A stretch of DNA of 64,000 bases from Rhizobium album (GTDB lineage: Bacteria; Pseudomonadota; Alphaproteobacteria; Rhizobiales; Rhizobiaceae), in assembly GCF_003122325.1 (NCBI RefSeq), contig NZ_QFBC01000020.1:1-64000 (forward strand), read 5' to 3'. A model generated the notes under the pieces. The model was not told the DNA's origin, did not search any database, and saw nothing but the letters and a program-made list of their open reading frames with translations. Position 1 is the stretch's first letter. Each line of letters opens with the position of its first letter. A program made the position numbers and the translations under genes. Below, piece after piece: positions 7,786 through 15,876 of the stretch.

Positions 7786-7903
7786 CCGATAGCGCGGCCC
7801 GACCGCGCATCTCAGACCCGCAGGGATAGGACGGCCATCCGACAAGCCGGCGCGCACCACCGGTTTCCCTGCGGCCCCTGCGGTGCTGGTGCAAGGTGCG
7901 CTC

Positions 7904-9133
7904 ATGCAGAAAGCCCACAATCAAGTATATGACCCTGTCCGCGACGAAGAATGGTGGACGCTTGCAATGGCAGTCGCATGGATCGCCGACCGAAACGCTA
8001 AAAGCGTCGTCCGCCACTCCCCCCGTTCGCCCGATCAAAAGGCGGCTCTTCTTTGGGTAATGTTCATCGAGGAAATGGGCGGGGACAGAGTTTATTGGAC
8101 GGCGGCCGTTGACCTGCTCAAAGCCATTCAGAGTCGGCTGGTCGAAACAGATACCCACATGGTGGATGCGGCACATCTCGCCCTCCGAGAGAGGCCTGGT
8201 CCCATCCCTGACGAGCACTTGGGTTATCTTATCCTTCAGGGCGATGACAATATAGATGGGATAATTCTCTCGACGCTCGATGGCACTAAATTCCAACACA
8301 CCAGAGTTCGCGCGCGGCATATTTTGAGAGAATGGCCGGCGCCCATTCTGGAGCCCGGAGACGAGATTTATCAGATCATCGAACAACGCGGCGGCACGTA
8401 TAGCCTCTTTGATGCGGCGGTGCTGGTCGGCTCTTTGGGGCAGTCATTTACCAGCCGGCAAATTGCCAATTTGCTTATTGACGAAAAAGGGATGGAAGAG
8501 TTATCGCAGATCCTCGCATATGACGGGATTATAGCAACCGGTCGTAAGGGCGGCCTGCGAGGCGATATCCCATCCTCGCCCTGGGAAGCAGCGAAATACG
8601 GCTCCCACCACACAGAGGCAGATACACATCGTATCGAGTTTCTGGATTTCACCTCAAAGTCTGGCTTGGGCGGAACGCTCACGCTTCACAGCAATTTGCG
8701 CTCAAAAGAGCCCGATTGGGTTGACATCCGTGTGCCAGCAGAAGCGCTGCGAGCGCATGTTGCTAGTATGCTCTCTAAGTCCGACACTACTCCTCCAGCG
8801 TTAGCGCCGATCGAAGGCGCCGCCTCTAGGGCACCAACAAGCGATCCGGGGAAAGCACCGGCGAGGCGAGGTCGGGCACCAAAATTCGCTTGGGCTGCTT
8901 TTGAAGCGGAAGTTCATCAAAAACTGCGCCGAGACGGCATTCCTGACGCGACGGCGGGGAGACCTCAGAAGAAGCTAGTAGATGAAATGACCCAATGGTG
9001 CTGGGACACCTGGGGCGAGTCCAACTCGCCCGAAGAAACGTCCATCAAAGACAAAATTCGCAACTGCATTGCCGAATTTGCCAGTGGGTCGGAAAAGTCG
9101 GAAAAGTCGGAAAATCCAAGCGAAGGTCACTAA
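7904..9133 (+). CDS. Hypothetical protein, about 409 residues
   Basis: Begins MQKAHNQVYDPVRDEEWWTLAMAVAWIADRN. AAGGTG lies 5 bp before the ATG, so I prefer it to the GTG at 7883. A proline-rich linker (about 300-335) separates a larger N-terminal region from a small basic C-terminal domain (RGRAPKFAWAAFEAEVHQKL). The tail contains three KSEKSE-like repeats. I do not recognise a family. It is the first gene after a 100-bp gap, so it may start a transcription unit. Confidence 0.6.
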   Translation: MQKAHNQVYDPVRDEEWWTLAMAVAWIADRNAKSVVRHSPRSPDQKAALLWVMFIEEMGGDRVYWTAAVDLLKAIQSRLVETDTHMVDAAHLALRERPGPIPDEHLGYLILQGDDNIDGIILSTLDGTKFQHTRVRARHILREWPAPILEPGDEIYQIIEQRGGTYSLFDAAVLVGSLGQSFTSRQIANLLIDEKGMEELSQILAYDGIIATGRKGGLRGDIPSSPWEAAKYGSHHTEADTHRIEFLDFTSKSGLGGTLTLHSNLRSKEPDWVDIRVPAEALRAHVASMLSKSDTTPPALAPIEGAASRAPTSDPGKAPARRGRAPKFAWAAFEAEVHQKLRRDGIPDATAGRPQKKLVDEMTQWCWDTWGESNSPEETSIKDKIRNCIAEFASGSEKSEKSENPSEGH

Positions 9134-9227
9134 TTCAATTTCCGACTTAACCGTCTGACAAATCGAAATAATTCCGGCACGTTCCGTTCACTCTCTGGGT
9201 TTTCCGGGGAGGTAATAGGAGCGAAGT

Positions 9228-9434
9228 ATGAACACCTTGTTCAGTCGGAAACTGAAGCCTGCGGAGGTATCCAACCTCACCGGCATTCCTGAGTCGACTC
9301 TCGCAAAGATGCGCATGACGCCGGACGCCGGCCCTCCGTTCCTGAAGCTCGGCAAGACGGTTCTCTACGACACTACCGACGTAGAGGCTTGGCTCGCGAG
9401 CAAACGCCGCCGCTCGACTTCCGAAGCAGCATAA
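9228..9434 (+). CDS. Second AlpA/excisionase-like HTH protein
   Basis: A 68-residue protein with a MerR-type HTH (KPAEVSNLTGIPESTLAKMRM) and wing (PPFLKLGKTVLYDTTDVEAWLASKRR). AGGAG lies 8 bp before the ATG. It follows a GTTCACTCTCTGGG box at 9186-9199 and starts the long, tightly packed operon running to 15428. The element therefore has two candidates for the excisionase (also 5412). Confidence 0.75.
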   Translation: MNTLFSRKLKPAEVSNLTGIPESTLAKMRMTPDAGPPFLKLGKTVLYDTTDVEAWLASKRRRSTSEAA

Positions 9435-9446
9435 TAGGAACGGAAA

Positions 9447-9659
9447 ATGACTGAAAAGCGAAACCCGGCGGGCCATGGGCTCCGCCAGGTTCTGAATATC
9501 AAAGCTCTTGCCGGAGTTGATGCTCAGAACCCTAACGAAACCATCCTCGAAAATCAATCTGAAACGCTGGCGGCTCGTCACCTGGTGCGCCGCTTCGGCA
9601 TCGGCTTCCATCATGCCCGAGTCATCTGCGAGCTTTCTGGCCTAGGAGGTGCGGCATGA
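9447..9659 (+). CDS. Small hypothetical protein
   Basis: Seventy residues (MTEKRNPAGHGLRQVLNIKALAGVDAQ...). The C-terminal half, ETLAARHLVRRFGIGFHHARVICELSGLG, could be a small HTH. AGGAACGGAAA precedes the start, and the stop overlaps the next ATG (ATGA). No function assigned. Confidence 0.55.
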   Translation: MTEKRNPAGHGLRQVLNIKALAGVDAQNPNETILENQSETLAARHLVRRFGIGFHHARVICELSGLGGAA

Positions 9660-10366
9660 AGCCTCTTTGCCAGATCCCCTCGCCCTACGGTTTGCTGATC
9701 GATGTCTTCCACGACCCCGAACGCAGCACGGATCCTGATCTTTGCTATTTCCACAATCTCGAAGACTGCATGACGCTGGCAGGCGTTCACGGCGATATCA
9801 ATCGCAAGCGTTGCGCCGAGGAGTTCCGCCGCCAGTCGGCAGCCGGCTCCATCACCTTCGAATTGTTCCTCAAGCATGGGGGCCGCAAGGCCTCTTACGC
9901 TGACCTCACGAAGCCGGCCACGTCGATCTACAAGACCATGCCGCGGACGGCGGGCATGGAAGTACCGATCGAAAATTGGGTGACGCTCGTCATGGACGCG
10001 CCGGACTGGTACCACCGCAGCGCGGCCCTGCTTGGCCCCGTCTCTTCGTGCATCGAGGAGGCAAAGACCTGGGACACCCCCGAGCCGCTGCAAGGACCGG
10101 TCGTCGTCATCGGGGTGATGCATTTGCTCACCGCGGCGCTGGAGCATCTGCACGAAAAGGAAATCGACTGCCTGGAGGCGGCGGCTTTCTATTCCCTTTC
10201 CCTTCACGACGAATGGTCTTCCGCCGGTCTCAACTGGCTGGAGCCGATCCGCTCGACATGGCTTGCCGACTGGCTGACGGCCCGTCCGCAGTTCGTCGAG
10301 TTCGCCCGCCTCTGCCGCATCGTTAACCCCGACCTTCCCGCTTGGATCGCAGGAGACCGCACATGA
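9656..10366 (+). CDS. Hypothetical phage early protein
   Basis: A 236-residue protein (MKPLCQIPSPYGLLIDVFHDPERS...) without transmembrane segments or motifs I recognise. It is coupled to both neighbours by ATGA overlaps and has a strong GGAGGTGC before its start, so it is certainly translated with the operon. The position between a small HTH protein and the DnaB-type helicase suggests a replication or host-takeover role; this is inference. Confidence 0.6.
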   Translation: MKPLCQIPSPYGLLIDVFHDPERSTDPDLCYFHNLEDCMTLAGVHGDINRKRCAEEFRRQSAAGSITFELFLKHGGRKASYADLTKPATSIYKTMPRTAGMEVPIENWVTLVMDAPDWYHRSAALLGPVSSCIEEAKTWDTPEPLQGPVVVIGVMHLLTAALEHLHEKEIDCLEAAAFYSLSLHDEWSSAGLNWLEPIRSTWLADWLTARPQFVEFARLCRIVNPDLPAWIAGDRT

Positions 10367-10662
10367 CCAATCGCCTTATCATCACCGCTCGCATTCTTCC
10401 GGACGGCCAGCCGTTTAAGGTTATCGGCCGTGACGCCTGGGCGCTGCGCAATCTCGTCAAGGCCGGCGAAACCGGCTGCACGCCAATTGATCATCCCGGC
10501 CCGCGCTGGTCGGCCTATGTGTGGAAGCTCCGGACGAAGTACGGCCTCGTTATCGAGACCATCGAAGAAAAGCACGAAGGCCAGTTCTCCGGCAGCCATG
10601 CCCGCTACGTCATCCACTCCGAGGTTGCCATCCTCGCCGAAAGCGACCGGATGGCAGCATGA
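10363..10662 (+). CDS. Small winged-helix-domain protein
   Basis: Ninety-nine residues starting MTNRLIITARILPDGQPFKVIG. The body resembles the short winged-helix domain proteins of rhizobial prophages (AWALRNLVKAGETGCTPID, then WSAYVWKLRTKYGLVIETIEE, then the wing ARYVIHSEVAIL). It lies immediately upstream of the DnaB-type helicase and is coupled by ATGA, which hints at helicase loading or replication control, though that is unproven. Confidence 0.6.
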   Translation: MTNRLIITARILPDGQPFKVIGRDAWALRNLVKAGETGCTPIDHPGPRWSAYVWKLRTKYGLVIETIEEKHEGQFSGSHARYVIHSEVAILAESDRMAA

Positions 10663-12074
10663 GCGGCTTCGTACCAGAACTTGAACAGGAAGTGTTGGGG
10701 GCCATCCTAATGGGTGGCAACCCGCACATCGTTCCGGGTGCGCTGCGCCCGGAATCCTTCGTTGAGCCGCTTCATCAGGAAATCTTCGCAAACATCGAAA
10801 AAGCTTACGAGAACTACAGCACGGCAAATCTCTCTGTCGTGTTGAGCATGACCGACACGAGCCGCCGCGAGGCAATCGAAAAGGCTCTCGGCATTCCTCT
10901 TTCCGAGTATCTGGCGCGCTTGGCGTCGGATGCTCCGGTTCGGGGTCTCGGTGGCATCCGCAAATCCATCGAGGCGATGAACCTGCAGGCCGCCCGACTC
11001 CAAATCGGTGCCGAGGCTTCCCGCATCGCCGCGGCCGCCGACGATCCGGCCACCAACCCGCAAGACCTGATCCGTACCTTCAACGCCACGGCCGACAGCG
11101 TCACGGCTGGCATTCGTGCCAATCGGAAGACCAAGACGCAATTCTCCTTCGATGAGGCCAGCAATGCTGCACTGGAAGCCGCACAGGCAGCCCGCAACAG
11201 CGGCGCCGGCCTTGTCGGCATCTCGACAGGCCTTGCCGATCTGGACCGAGCTACGGGCGGCTTCCGGCCTTCGGAATTGACCATCCTGGGCGGGCGGCCG
11301 GCAATGGGGAAATCCGCTGTCGGGCTTGGCTTCGCACTCCGCGCCGCGCTTGCTGATGAGGATGCGCTCTATATCAGCCTGGAGATGGCGGCACCGTCGC
11401 TGGCAATGCGAGCGTTGACGGATCTCGCCTATGACGAAGGCCATCGGATTGCATACAGCGACATCCTCAACAATCGCACCACCGACCGCGATTTCGAAAC
11501 GGTCTGGGATGTCAAGACGCGGCATTCGAAGCTGCCGCTCTACATCGAGGATGCCGCCGGCCTCACGCTCGGCGATATCCGCAGGAAGCTCGAAAACGTC
11601 AATGACCGCATCGGCCGCGAGGGCCGTTCGGTCAAAATCCTCCTGGTCGACTATCTGCAGCTGATCGCGGCGACCGGCCGCTACGCCGGCAACCGCACGC
11701 TGGAAATCAGCGAAATCTCTGCGGGCCTCCGGGGTATCTCCCGCGAGTTCGGCATTCCCGTTGTCGCCCTGTCTCAGCTTTCGCGCCAGGTCGAGAGCCG
11801 GGAGGACAAGCGCCCCCTGCTGTCGGATCTGCGCGAATCCGGATCGATCGAACAGGACGCCGACGTCGTGCTCTTCGCATACCGCGAGGAATATTACGCC
11901 GGTCGGACGGAGGCCAAAAACCCCGACGACGAAATCAAGCGGCAAGAGAAGCTGGATGCCTGCCGCAACAAGCTTGAACTCAACATCGCAAAGCAGCGTA
12001 ACGGCGCCACCCGGACAGTTCATCTGTTCGTCGATATCGCATGCAGCGCGATCCGCAATGCAGCGAGGTCATGA
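10659..12074 (+). CDS. dnaB: DnaB-type replicative DNA helicase
   Basis: A 471-residue hexameric 5'-3' helicase of the DnaB family for element replication. The N-terminal DnaB domain (about 1-110) begins MSGFVPELEQEVLGAIL. The RecA-like C-terminal domain has Walker A GGRPAMGKS, Walker B-type KILLVDYLQLI, and the conserved SQLSRQVESREDKRPLLSDLRESGSIEQDADVV segment with its arginine-finger region. The start overlaps the previous gene (ATGA). Chromosomal DnaB is longer and would be elsewhere, so this is element-encoded. Confidence 0.95.
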   Translation: MSGFVPELEQEVLGAILMGGNPHIVPGALRPESFVEPLHQEIFANIEKAYENYSTANLSVVLSMTDTSRREAIEKALGIPLSEYLARLASDAPVRGLGGIRKSIEAMNLQAARLQIGAEASRIAAAADDPATNPQDLIRTFNATADSVTAGIRANRKTKTQFSFDEASNAALEAAQAARNSGAGLVGISTGLADLDRATGGFRPSELTILGGRPAMGKSAVGLGFALRAALADEDALYISLEMAAPSLAMRALTDLAYDEGHRIAYSDILNNRTTDRDFETVWDVKTRHSKLPLYIEDAAGLTLGDIRRKLENVNDRIGREGRSVKILLVDYLQLIAATGRYAGNRTLEISEISAGLRGISREFGIPVVALSQLSRQVESREDKRPLLSDLRESGSIEQDADVVLFAYREEYYAGRTEAKNPDDEIKRQEKLDACRNKLELNIAKQRNGATRTVHLFVDIACSAIRNAARS

Positions 12075-12075
12075 C

Positions 12076-12963
12076 ATGTCGCGTATTCGAACCATCAAGC
12101 CCGAATTCTTTAAGCACGAAGGGCTGTTCGACGCAGAGCAGGAAACAGGCCTGCCGATCCGTTTGGCGTTCGCCGGCCTGTGGACGCAATGCGACCGTGA
12201 AGGCCGGTTTGCCTGGCGCCCGCGGCAGCTGAAAGTCGACATCTTCCCCTATGACGAAGTGGACTTTTCACGCGTGCTCGACGCGTTGGCCACGCGTGGA
12301 TTCATCGTAAAGTACGCGTGCCAGGGACGGGAATTCGGGTACATCCCGTCATGGCACCGACATCAGGTCGTAAACAACCGCGAAAAAGCCAGCGAATTGC
12401 CCGATCCGACTGAAATCGTTGAGGTATCTGACGCGTCAGCCACGCGTGGGGCACGCGTCGAGCACGCGTCCCATAAGGAAGGGAAAGGAAAGGAAGGAGA
12501 ATATACCCCCGAAGCGAGTTCGGGGCCTTCACCCAAGAAGCCCAAGACCCTGACCTATTCCCAAGCCTTTGAAGATTTCTGGAAGGCATATCCTCGACAT
12601 CCGAACATGAGCAAATCCGACGCCTTCAAGGAATGGGGGAAACTCGCCGACGACGACCACGCCAAATGCATGGCCGCCATTCCCGGCTATATCGCCCACC
12701 TCAAGGAAAACACCTGGCTGCAGGCAAAACATGCAGACGGTTTCTTGAAGCACCGGAAGTTCGACGGCTTCTGTGATGCGGGGAACGGAAACGTTGACCC
12801 CGAGGAGCAATGGCAGAAGCGGCTTTCCTATGCCCGTCAGAACGGCAGGTGGTCTTCGAAGGATTGGGGGCCGGCGCCGCACCTTCCCGGCTGTGCAGTG
12901 CCTGCCAGCCTTCTGGAGCCTAGCGACGGCAGCGGCTGGGCGGAATGGGTGCGGGCAGCATGA
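12076..12963 (+). CDS. Phage replication protein (O/DnaD-like)
   Basis: A 295-residue protein beginning MSRIRTIKPEFFKHEGLFDAEQ. The N-terminal 110 residues follow phage replication/primosomal proteins with a winged helix (RLAFAGLWTQCDREGRFAWRP, KVDIFPYDEVDFSRVLDALATRGFI, IPSWHRHQVVNNREKAS). A charged linker then leads to a C-terminal segment with SQAFEDFWKAYPRHPNMSKSDAF typical of such proteins. The gene contains eight phased ACGCGT hexamers, so it may also hold the origin. It follows the helicase gene by one base, the usual O-P type pairing. Confidence 0.75.
   Translation: MSRIRTIKPEFFKHEGLFDAEQETGLPIRLAFAGLWTQCDREGRFAWRPRQLKVDIFPYDEVDFSRVLDALATRGFIVKYACQGREFGYIPSWHRHQVVNNREKASELPDPTEIVEVSDASATRGARVEHASHKEGKGKEGEYTPEASSGPSPKKPKTLTYSQAFEDFWKAYPRHPNMSKSDAFKEWGKLADDDHAKCMAAIPGYIAHLKENTWLQAKHADGFLKHRKFDGFCDAGNGNVDPEEQWQKRLSYARQNGRWSSKDWGPAPHLPGCAVPASLLEPSDGSGWAEWVRAA
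12270..12469. repeat. Eight ACGCGT hexamers, 11-bp phased, in two clusters
   Basis: Starts at 12270, 12281, 12292 and 12314, then 12431, 12442, 12453 and 12464. Within clusters the distances are 11, 11 and 22, then 11, 11 and 11 bp, so all sites lie on about the same helix face. They fall in all three codon positions of the gene, which rules out a repeated peptide as the cause. Two sites (12292, 12442) sit in a longer CCACGCGTGG palindrome. Candidate initiator-binding iterons or operator array. Confidence 0.8.
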
Positions 12964-13139
12964 CAATTGAAACCTCACCGCTCGACGCCGTGCGGATCGC
13001 CGCAGACTGGATCGCACAGCAGCCGTCCGGCGTCCGCATCCCCGACATCCGCGACCGCTTCGGCCTTTCCGCGCTAGAAGCCTGCCAGGCGATCAAGCTG
13101 GCGCGCAACGTTGAACCGAAGGAGGCGACATCACCATGA
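12960..13139 (+). CDS. Small hypothetical protein with HTH-like helix pair
   Basis: Fifty-nine residues from MTIETSPLDAVRIAADWIAQQ. The stretch VRIPDIRDRFGLSALEACQAIKLA looks like a helix-turn-helix. Start and stop both overlap neighbours by ATGA. Function unknown. Confidence 0.55.
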   Translation: MTIETSPLDAVRIAADWIAQQPSGVRIPDIRDRFGLSALEACQAIKLARNVEPKEATSP

Positions 13140-13450
13140 CCGACATGGCCGACATGATCGACTTCGAAAAGATGTCTGACGCCCAGTACGCGGACTGGCT
13201 GGAGCGGCAGGCGAAAGAGTTGGGGCAGACGTTCGTCGACCAAATCGCCCTCCTTGCCGGCGCCATCCCGGCCGGAGAGGCCCGCGCCGCCGGGATTGCA
13301 TCGTTCACCAAGGAATTTACCGCCGATCTGCTTGGACAAGGGTTCCCGCCACAAATCGTACACCCCTTGGCCGCCTTGATCGCCACTGCGGCGAAAGACC
13401 GCTTCGCCGAAATGTCCATCTCTTTGCACTCGGGAGCGCAAGACGCATGA
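13136..13450 (+). CDS. Hypothetical protein
   Basis: A 104-residue protein (MTDMADMIDFEKMSDAQYADWLERQAKEL...), mostly helical and Ala-rich. No motif recognised. Coupled on both sides by ATGA overlaps within the early operon. Confidence 0.55.
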   Translation: MTDMADMIDFEKMSDAQYADWLERQAKELGQTFVDQIALLAGAIPAGEARAAGIASFTKEFTADLLGQGFPPQIVHPLAALIATAAKDRFAEMSISLHSGAQDA

Positions 13451-13728
13451 GCCAGCAACAGCAAACCCTCAAGACATCATGGGATGAAGACGTGATGCTG
13501 CCCGCTTTCCTGTCCTGCCTGCATTGGGCTCTTGGCGAATCCTCGATTGTCGATCGGTACCGCATCGAAACCGGCGATGCCTTCACCCCGGCCGCCAACG
13601 GGCTGGAACGGATGATCGACTGCGCCACCGGCAACGACCTCGCCTTCCTCCAGCGCTTTTCCGATTGGCTCGAAATCAACATTTTCGGCCGGCCGGAAGA
13701 CGTCTACAGCGATGGAGACGCAGCATGA
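13447..13728 (+). CDS. Hypothetical protein
   Basis: A 93-residue protein (MSQQQQTLKTSWDEDVMLPAFLSCLHWALG...). Soluble, acidic and without recognised motif. Both ends overlap the adjacent genes by ATGA, so it is part of the same polycistronic unit. Confidence 0.55.
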   Translation: MSQQQQTLKTSWDEDVMLPAFLSCLHWALGESSIVDRYRIETGDAFTPAANGLERMIDCATGNDLAFLQRFSDWLEINIFGRPEDVYSDGDAA

Positions 13729-14723
13729 ACGTCCATGCGCCTAATTTGGACATTGAGAAATTCCGCAAGGTAGCGGCACTGATGACGGCCGGCGCCACCG
13801 AGGGCGAGCGCTCGGCAGCCAAAGCCAGGGCGGGAAGCATGGCGGCGAAGGCTGACATGACGCTCACACAGGCAATGTCCAAACTGGACACGCCTAAAAC
13901 GACGGCAGCAAACCCGTTCACAGACATTTTCAACGATCCGTTCTTCAAGGAGCAACGCACCGAGCGTCGGCGTAAGAATGCCATCAAGCGGGAACGACTG
14001 TTGAAGGAATATGGATCGATTGCCGCCGTGTTCGATCCGACGCCTTGGGAAGTCGCTCTTCGGAAGGCAATCGAGCCTTTTTCGATCATTATGTCCTATG
14101 CATGCATCTCAAAGGTCCAGCGCCATTACACCGCATTCATGGACGGCGAGCAGTGCGGCGATTTCTTGAAGGGCACGCCCCGCGCTTGTGCCGCGATTGC
14201 AGCGGCTTATCCGATGCCCCGGACCATCGGCGAAGCCATGGCAGAGGTGAAGGTCTGGAATAAGCTTCGCTGGGACCGCGGCGTCTTCCACGATGACATC
14301 TACGGCTACAACGAAGAGCCGGAAGTCCACGTCAGGACGAAGATGGTTGAGGATTTTCTTGCCACGGCGCCTGTCCAAAATTGGCAGGACTTGGAAGACC
14401 GCTTCGCCTGGAAGAAATACGAGTTTGAAAGCGAGTATTTAGACCCCGTTGTCCGGAACGACCCTTTCATGGATCGCATCGAGGATGACTTTCGGATTCT
14501 TCGCGATAGGGCGACTACTCCGACGCAATCGGAGGAGCGCTTGCAGCCTGCTCAAAATGGACAGCGTCGCACGAATGCCGACAAGGCGACAATGGTCCGC
14601 GAAATCCTCACCGCAGAACCGAGCCTTTCCGATCGCGAGATTTCCCGCCGGGCTGGCGTCAGTCCGCAGACGGTTTCCAACTGGCGTGCTCGCCTGAAAA
14701 ATGATCACCAGAAAGGAGCATGA
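13725..14723 (+). CDS. DUF2786-like protein with C-terminal HTH
   Basis: A 332-residue protein. The N-terminus (LDIEKFRKVAALMTAGATEGERSAAKARAGSMAAKADMT) matches the repeat-like DUF2786 segment of phage proteins. The middle is unassigned. The last 60 residues are a basic helix-turn-helix (LSDREISRRAGVSPQTVSNWRARL). It could be a middle or late gene activator; that role is inferred from the HTH and its position at the end of the early operon. Confidence 0.6.
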   Translation: MNVHAPNLDIEKFRKVAALMTAGATEGERSAAKARAGSMAAKADMTLTQAMSKLDTPKTTAANPFTDIFNDPFFKEQRTERRRKNAIKRERLLKEYGSIAAVFDPTPWEVALRKAIEPFSIIMSYACISKVQRHYTAFMDGEQCGDFLKGTPRACAAIAAAYPMPRTIGEAMAEVKVWNKLRWDRGVFHDDIYGYNEEPEVHVRTKMVEDFLATAPVQNWQDLEDRFAWKKYEFESEYLDPVVRNDPFMDRIEDDFRILRDRATTPTQSEERLQPAQNGQRRTNADKATMVREILTAEPSLSDREISRRAGVSPQTVSNWRARLKNDHQKGA

Positions 14724-14724
14724 A

Positions 14725-15138
14725 ATGACAACTGTTCTGGAACAGCTTGAGACCGCGGTCGAAATCCAAGTCAACTCTGGGCGCTACGCCAAGCCGGAAG
14801 ACTGGCCGGTCGAACTCGGGCCGTACATCCCTCCCGATCAGGCCAAGGCCAATTTGATGAAGGCTGGGCAGCGCGCTATCGACGTCGGGCGCCAGGCTGC
14901 GGAAGAAGCGGTTTTGCAGCCGGCATTGCTCCGTAATCGCAACGGTCGCGAAGCGGTATATCGGGCAATCGGGAACGCAGTCGATACCGAGCTTCAGATC
15001 GGAAGTTATGCCGAAGACGAATTACTCCCTGCCTTGCTCGATGTGCGAGACACCTTTGCTCATATTTCAGAGCATGCTTTTGAAGAACGCCTTGAGCAGC
15101 TTTTCATCGCTGGCGCCGGGCAGATGGGCCGCTGCTGA
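14725..15138 (+). CDS. Hypothetical protein
   Basis: A 137-residue protein (MTTVLEQLETAVEIQVNSGRYAKPEDWP...). AAAGGAGC precedes the ATG one base after the previous stop. Predicted soluble and helical, no motif recognised. Its stop overlaps the next start as TGATG. Confidence 0.55.
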   Translation: MTTVLEQLETAVEIQVNSGRYAKPEDWPVELGPYIPPDQAKANLMKAGQRAIDVGRQAAEEAVLQPALLRNRNGREAVYRAIGNAVDTELQIGSYAEDELLPALLDVRDTFAHISEHAFEERLEQLFIAGAGQMGRC

Positions 15139-15428
15139 TGGAAGACAAGCCTACCCTTCCCGCCCCCGTTCTCATGCATCGCGCCGAGGTGATCAACATC
15201 AAGGTTGCGGTGCATCGTTCTGGCCGCAGCGAAAGGACTATCCGCGACTGGTGCCGCATCTATGGCATCGGCCGCCAGAGCGCTCAAAATGCCCCGCTGG
15301 AGATTTCGGCGCCCGCCCTCGAAATGGTACTGCATGGCGAATACGATATCCTCGAATTGCTGAGACGGGGCCAGCGCGACCACGCAAGCGTTCGCCGGTA
15401 TTTCGATCACTTGGGCTTGCCAAAGTAA
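15138..15428 (+). CDS. Small HTH protein, last gene of the early operon
   Basis: Ninety-six residues. The segment VAVHRSGRSERTIRDWCRIYGIGRQSAQNAPLEISAPALEMVLHGE reads as an excisionase/MerR-like HTH followed by a winged or dimerising part. It ends the packed operon and precedes the gap holding a 20-bp palindrome, so a regulator of the downstream virion-type genes is plausible. Confidence 0.6.
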   Translation: MEDKPTLPAPVLMHRAEVINIKVAVHRSGRSERTIRDWCRIYGIGRQSAQNAPLEISAPALEMVLHGEYDILELLRRGQRDHASVRRYFDHLGLPK

Positions 15429-15444
15429 TGCCGTCCTCTCGACC

Positions 15445-15464
15445 ACCCCTCAAATTTGAGGGGT
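15445..15464. promoter_or_regulatory. Perfect 20-bp palindrome, probable operator
   Basis: ACCCCTCAAATTTGAGGGGT lies 17 bp after the early operon stop and about 155 bp before the next gene. It is not followed by a T-run, so it is not an ordinary terminator. A related core, CCTCAAATCTGAGG, occurs at 33428-33441. Likely a binding site for a dimeric regulator controlling the virion-type block. Confidence 0.55.
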
Positions 15465-15620
15465 ATGCTTGAAAATCCAAGTTTTGCCACTTCATCTTTT
15501 AGTTGCGCAAATTTCTACTTCTAATAGGTAAATCTGCAACACACTGCCGGACGCTTCCAATCCCCAAGCCCTTCTCGATGTGAAACAATCGCTCCCAGGA
15601 TTTCAACAGGAGCGTTTCAC

Positions 15621-15866
15621 ATGCTTGACACCGAAGCAAAGAAGGCAAGCCAGCGCGAAGGCCGGTATCCGGTCATGCTGGTGGGTGCCACGGTCATGGA
15701 GAGCTTTCGTGACCAGCTATTCGATGCCAGCAACCGCGCCGGCATGACGCCCAACGAATTTGTTCTCCAGGCCGCCGCCGAAAAGCTCGCCGCTTCCGGA
15801 CGCAAGTTCTCGGGCATCTTTCACCGCGGCGACATAGTCGAATATCTTCCCCGTAAGAGCGCCTAA
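15621..15866 (+). CDS. Small hypothetical protein
   Basis: Eighty-one residues (MLDTEAKKASQREGRYPVMLVGATVMESF...). The centre VMESFRDQLFDASNRAGMTPNEFVLQAAAEKLA resembles a ribbon-helix-helix or short helical dimer. CAGGAGCG lies before the ATG. First gene of the virion-type block. Confidence 0.55.
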   Translation: MLDTEAKKASQREGRYPVMLVGATVMESFRDQLFDASNRAGMTPNEFVLQAAAEKLAASGRKFSGIFHRGDIVEYLPRKSA

Positions 15867-15876
15867 GGAGAAAACC

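Noticed and set aside
5986..12469. CRISPR array (repeated dyads and hexamers)
   Set aside because: Repeats are 6-16 bp, irregularly spaced or only 11 bp apart, and lie inside coding sequence; no cas genes. No CRISPR array seen anywhere in the window.
12270..12469. Explaining ACGCGT by a repeated Thr-Arg dipeptide
   Set aside because: The hexamers fall in all three codon phases, encoding S-R-V, D-A-L and T-R, so codon use cannot be the cause.
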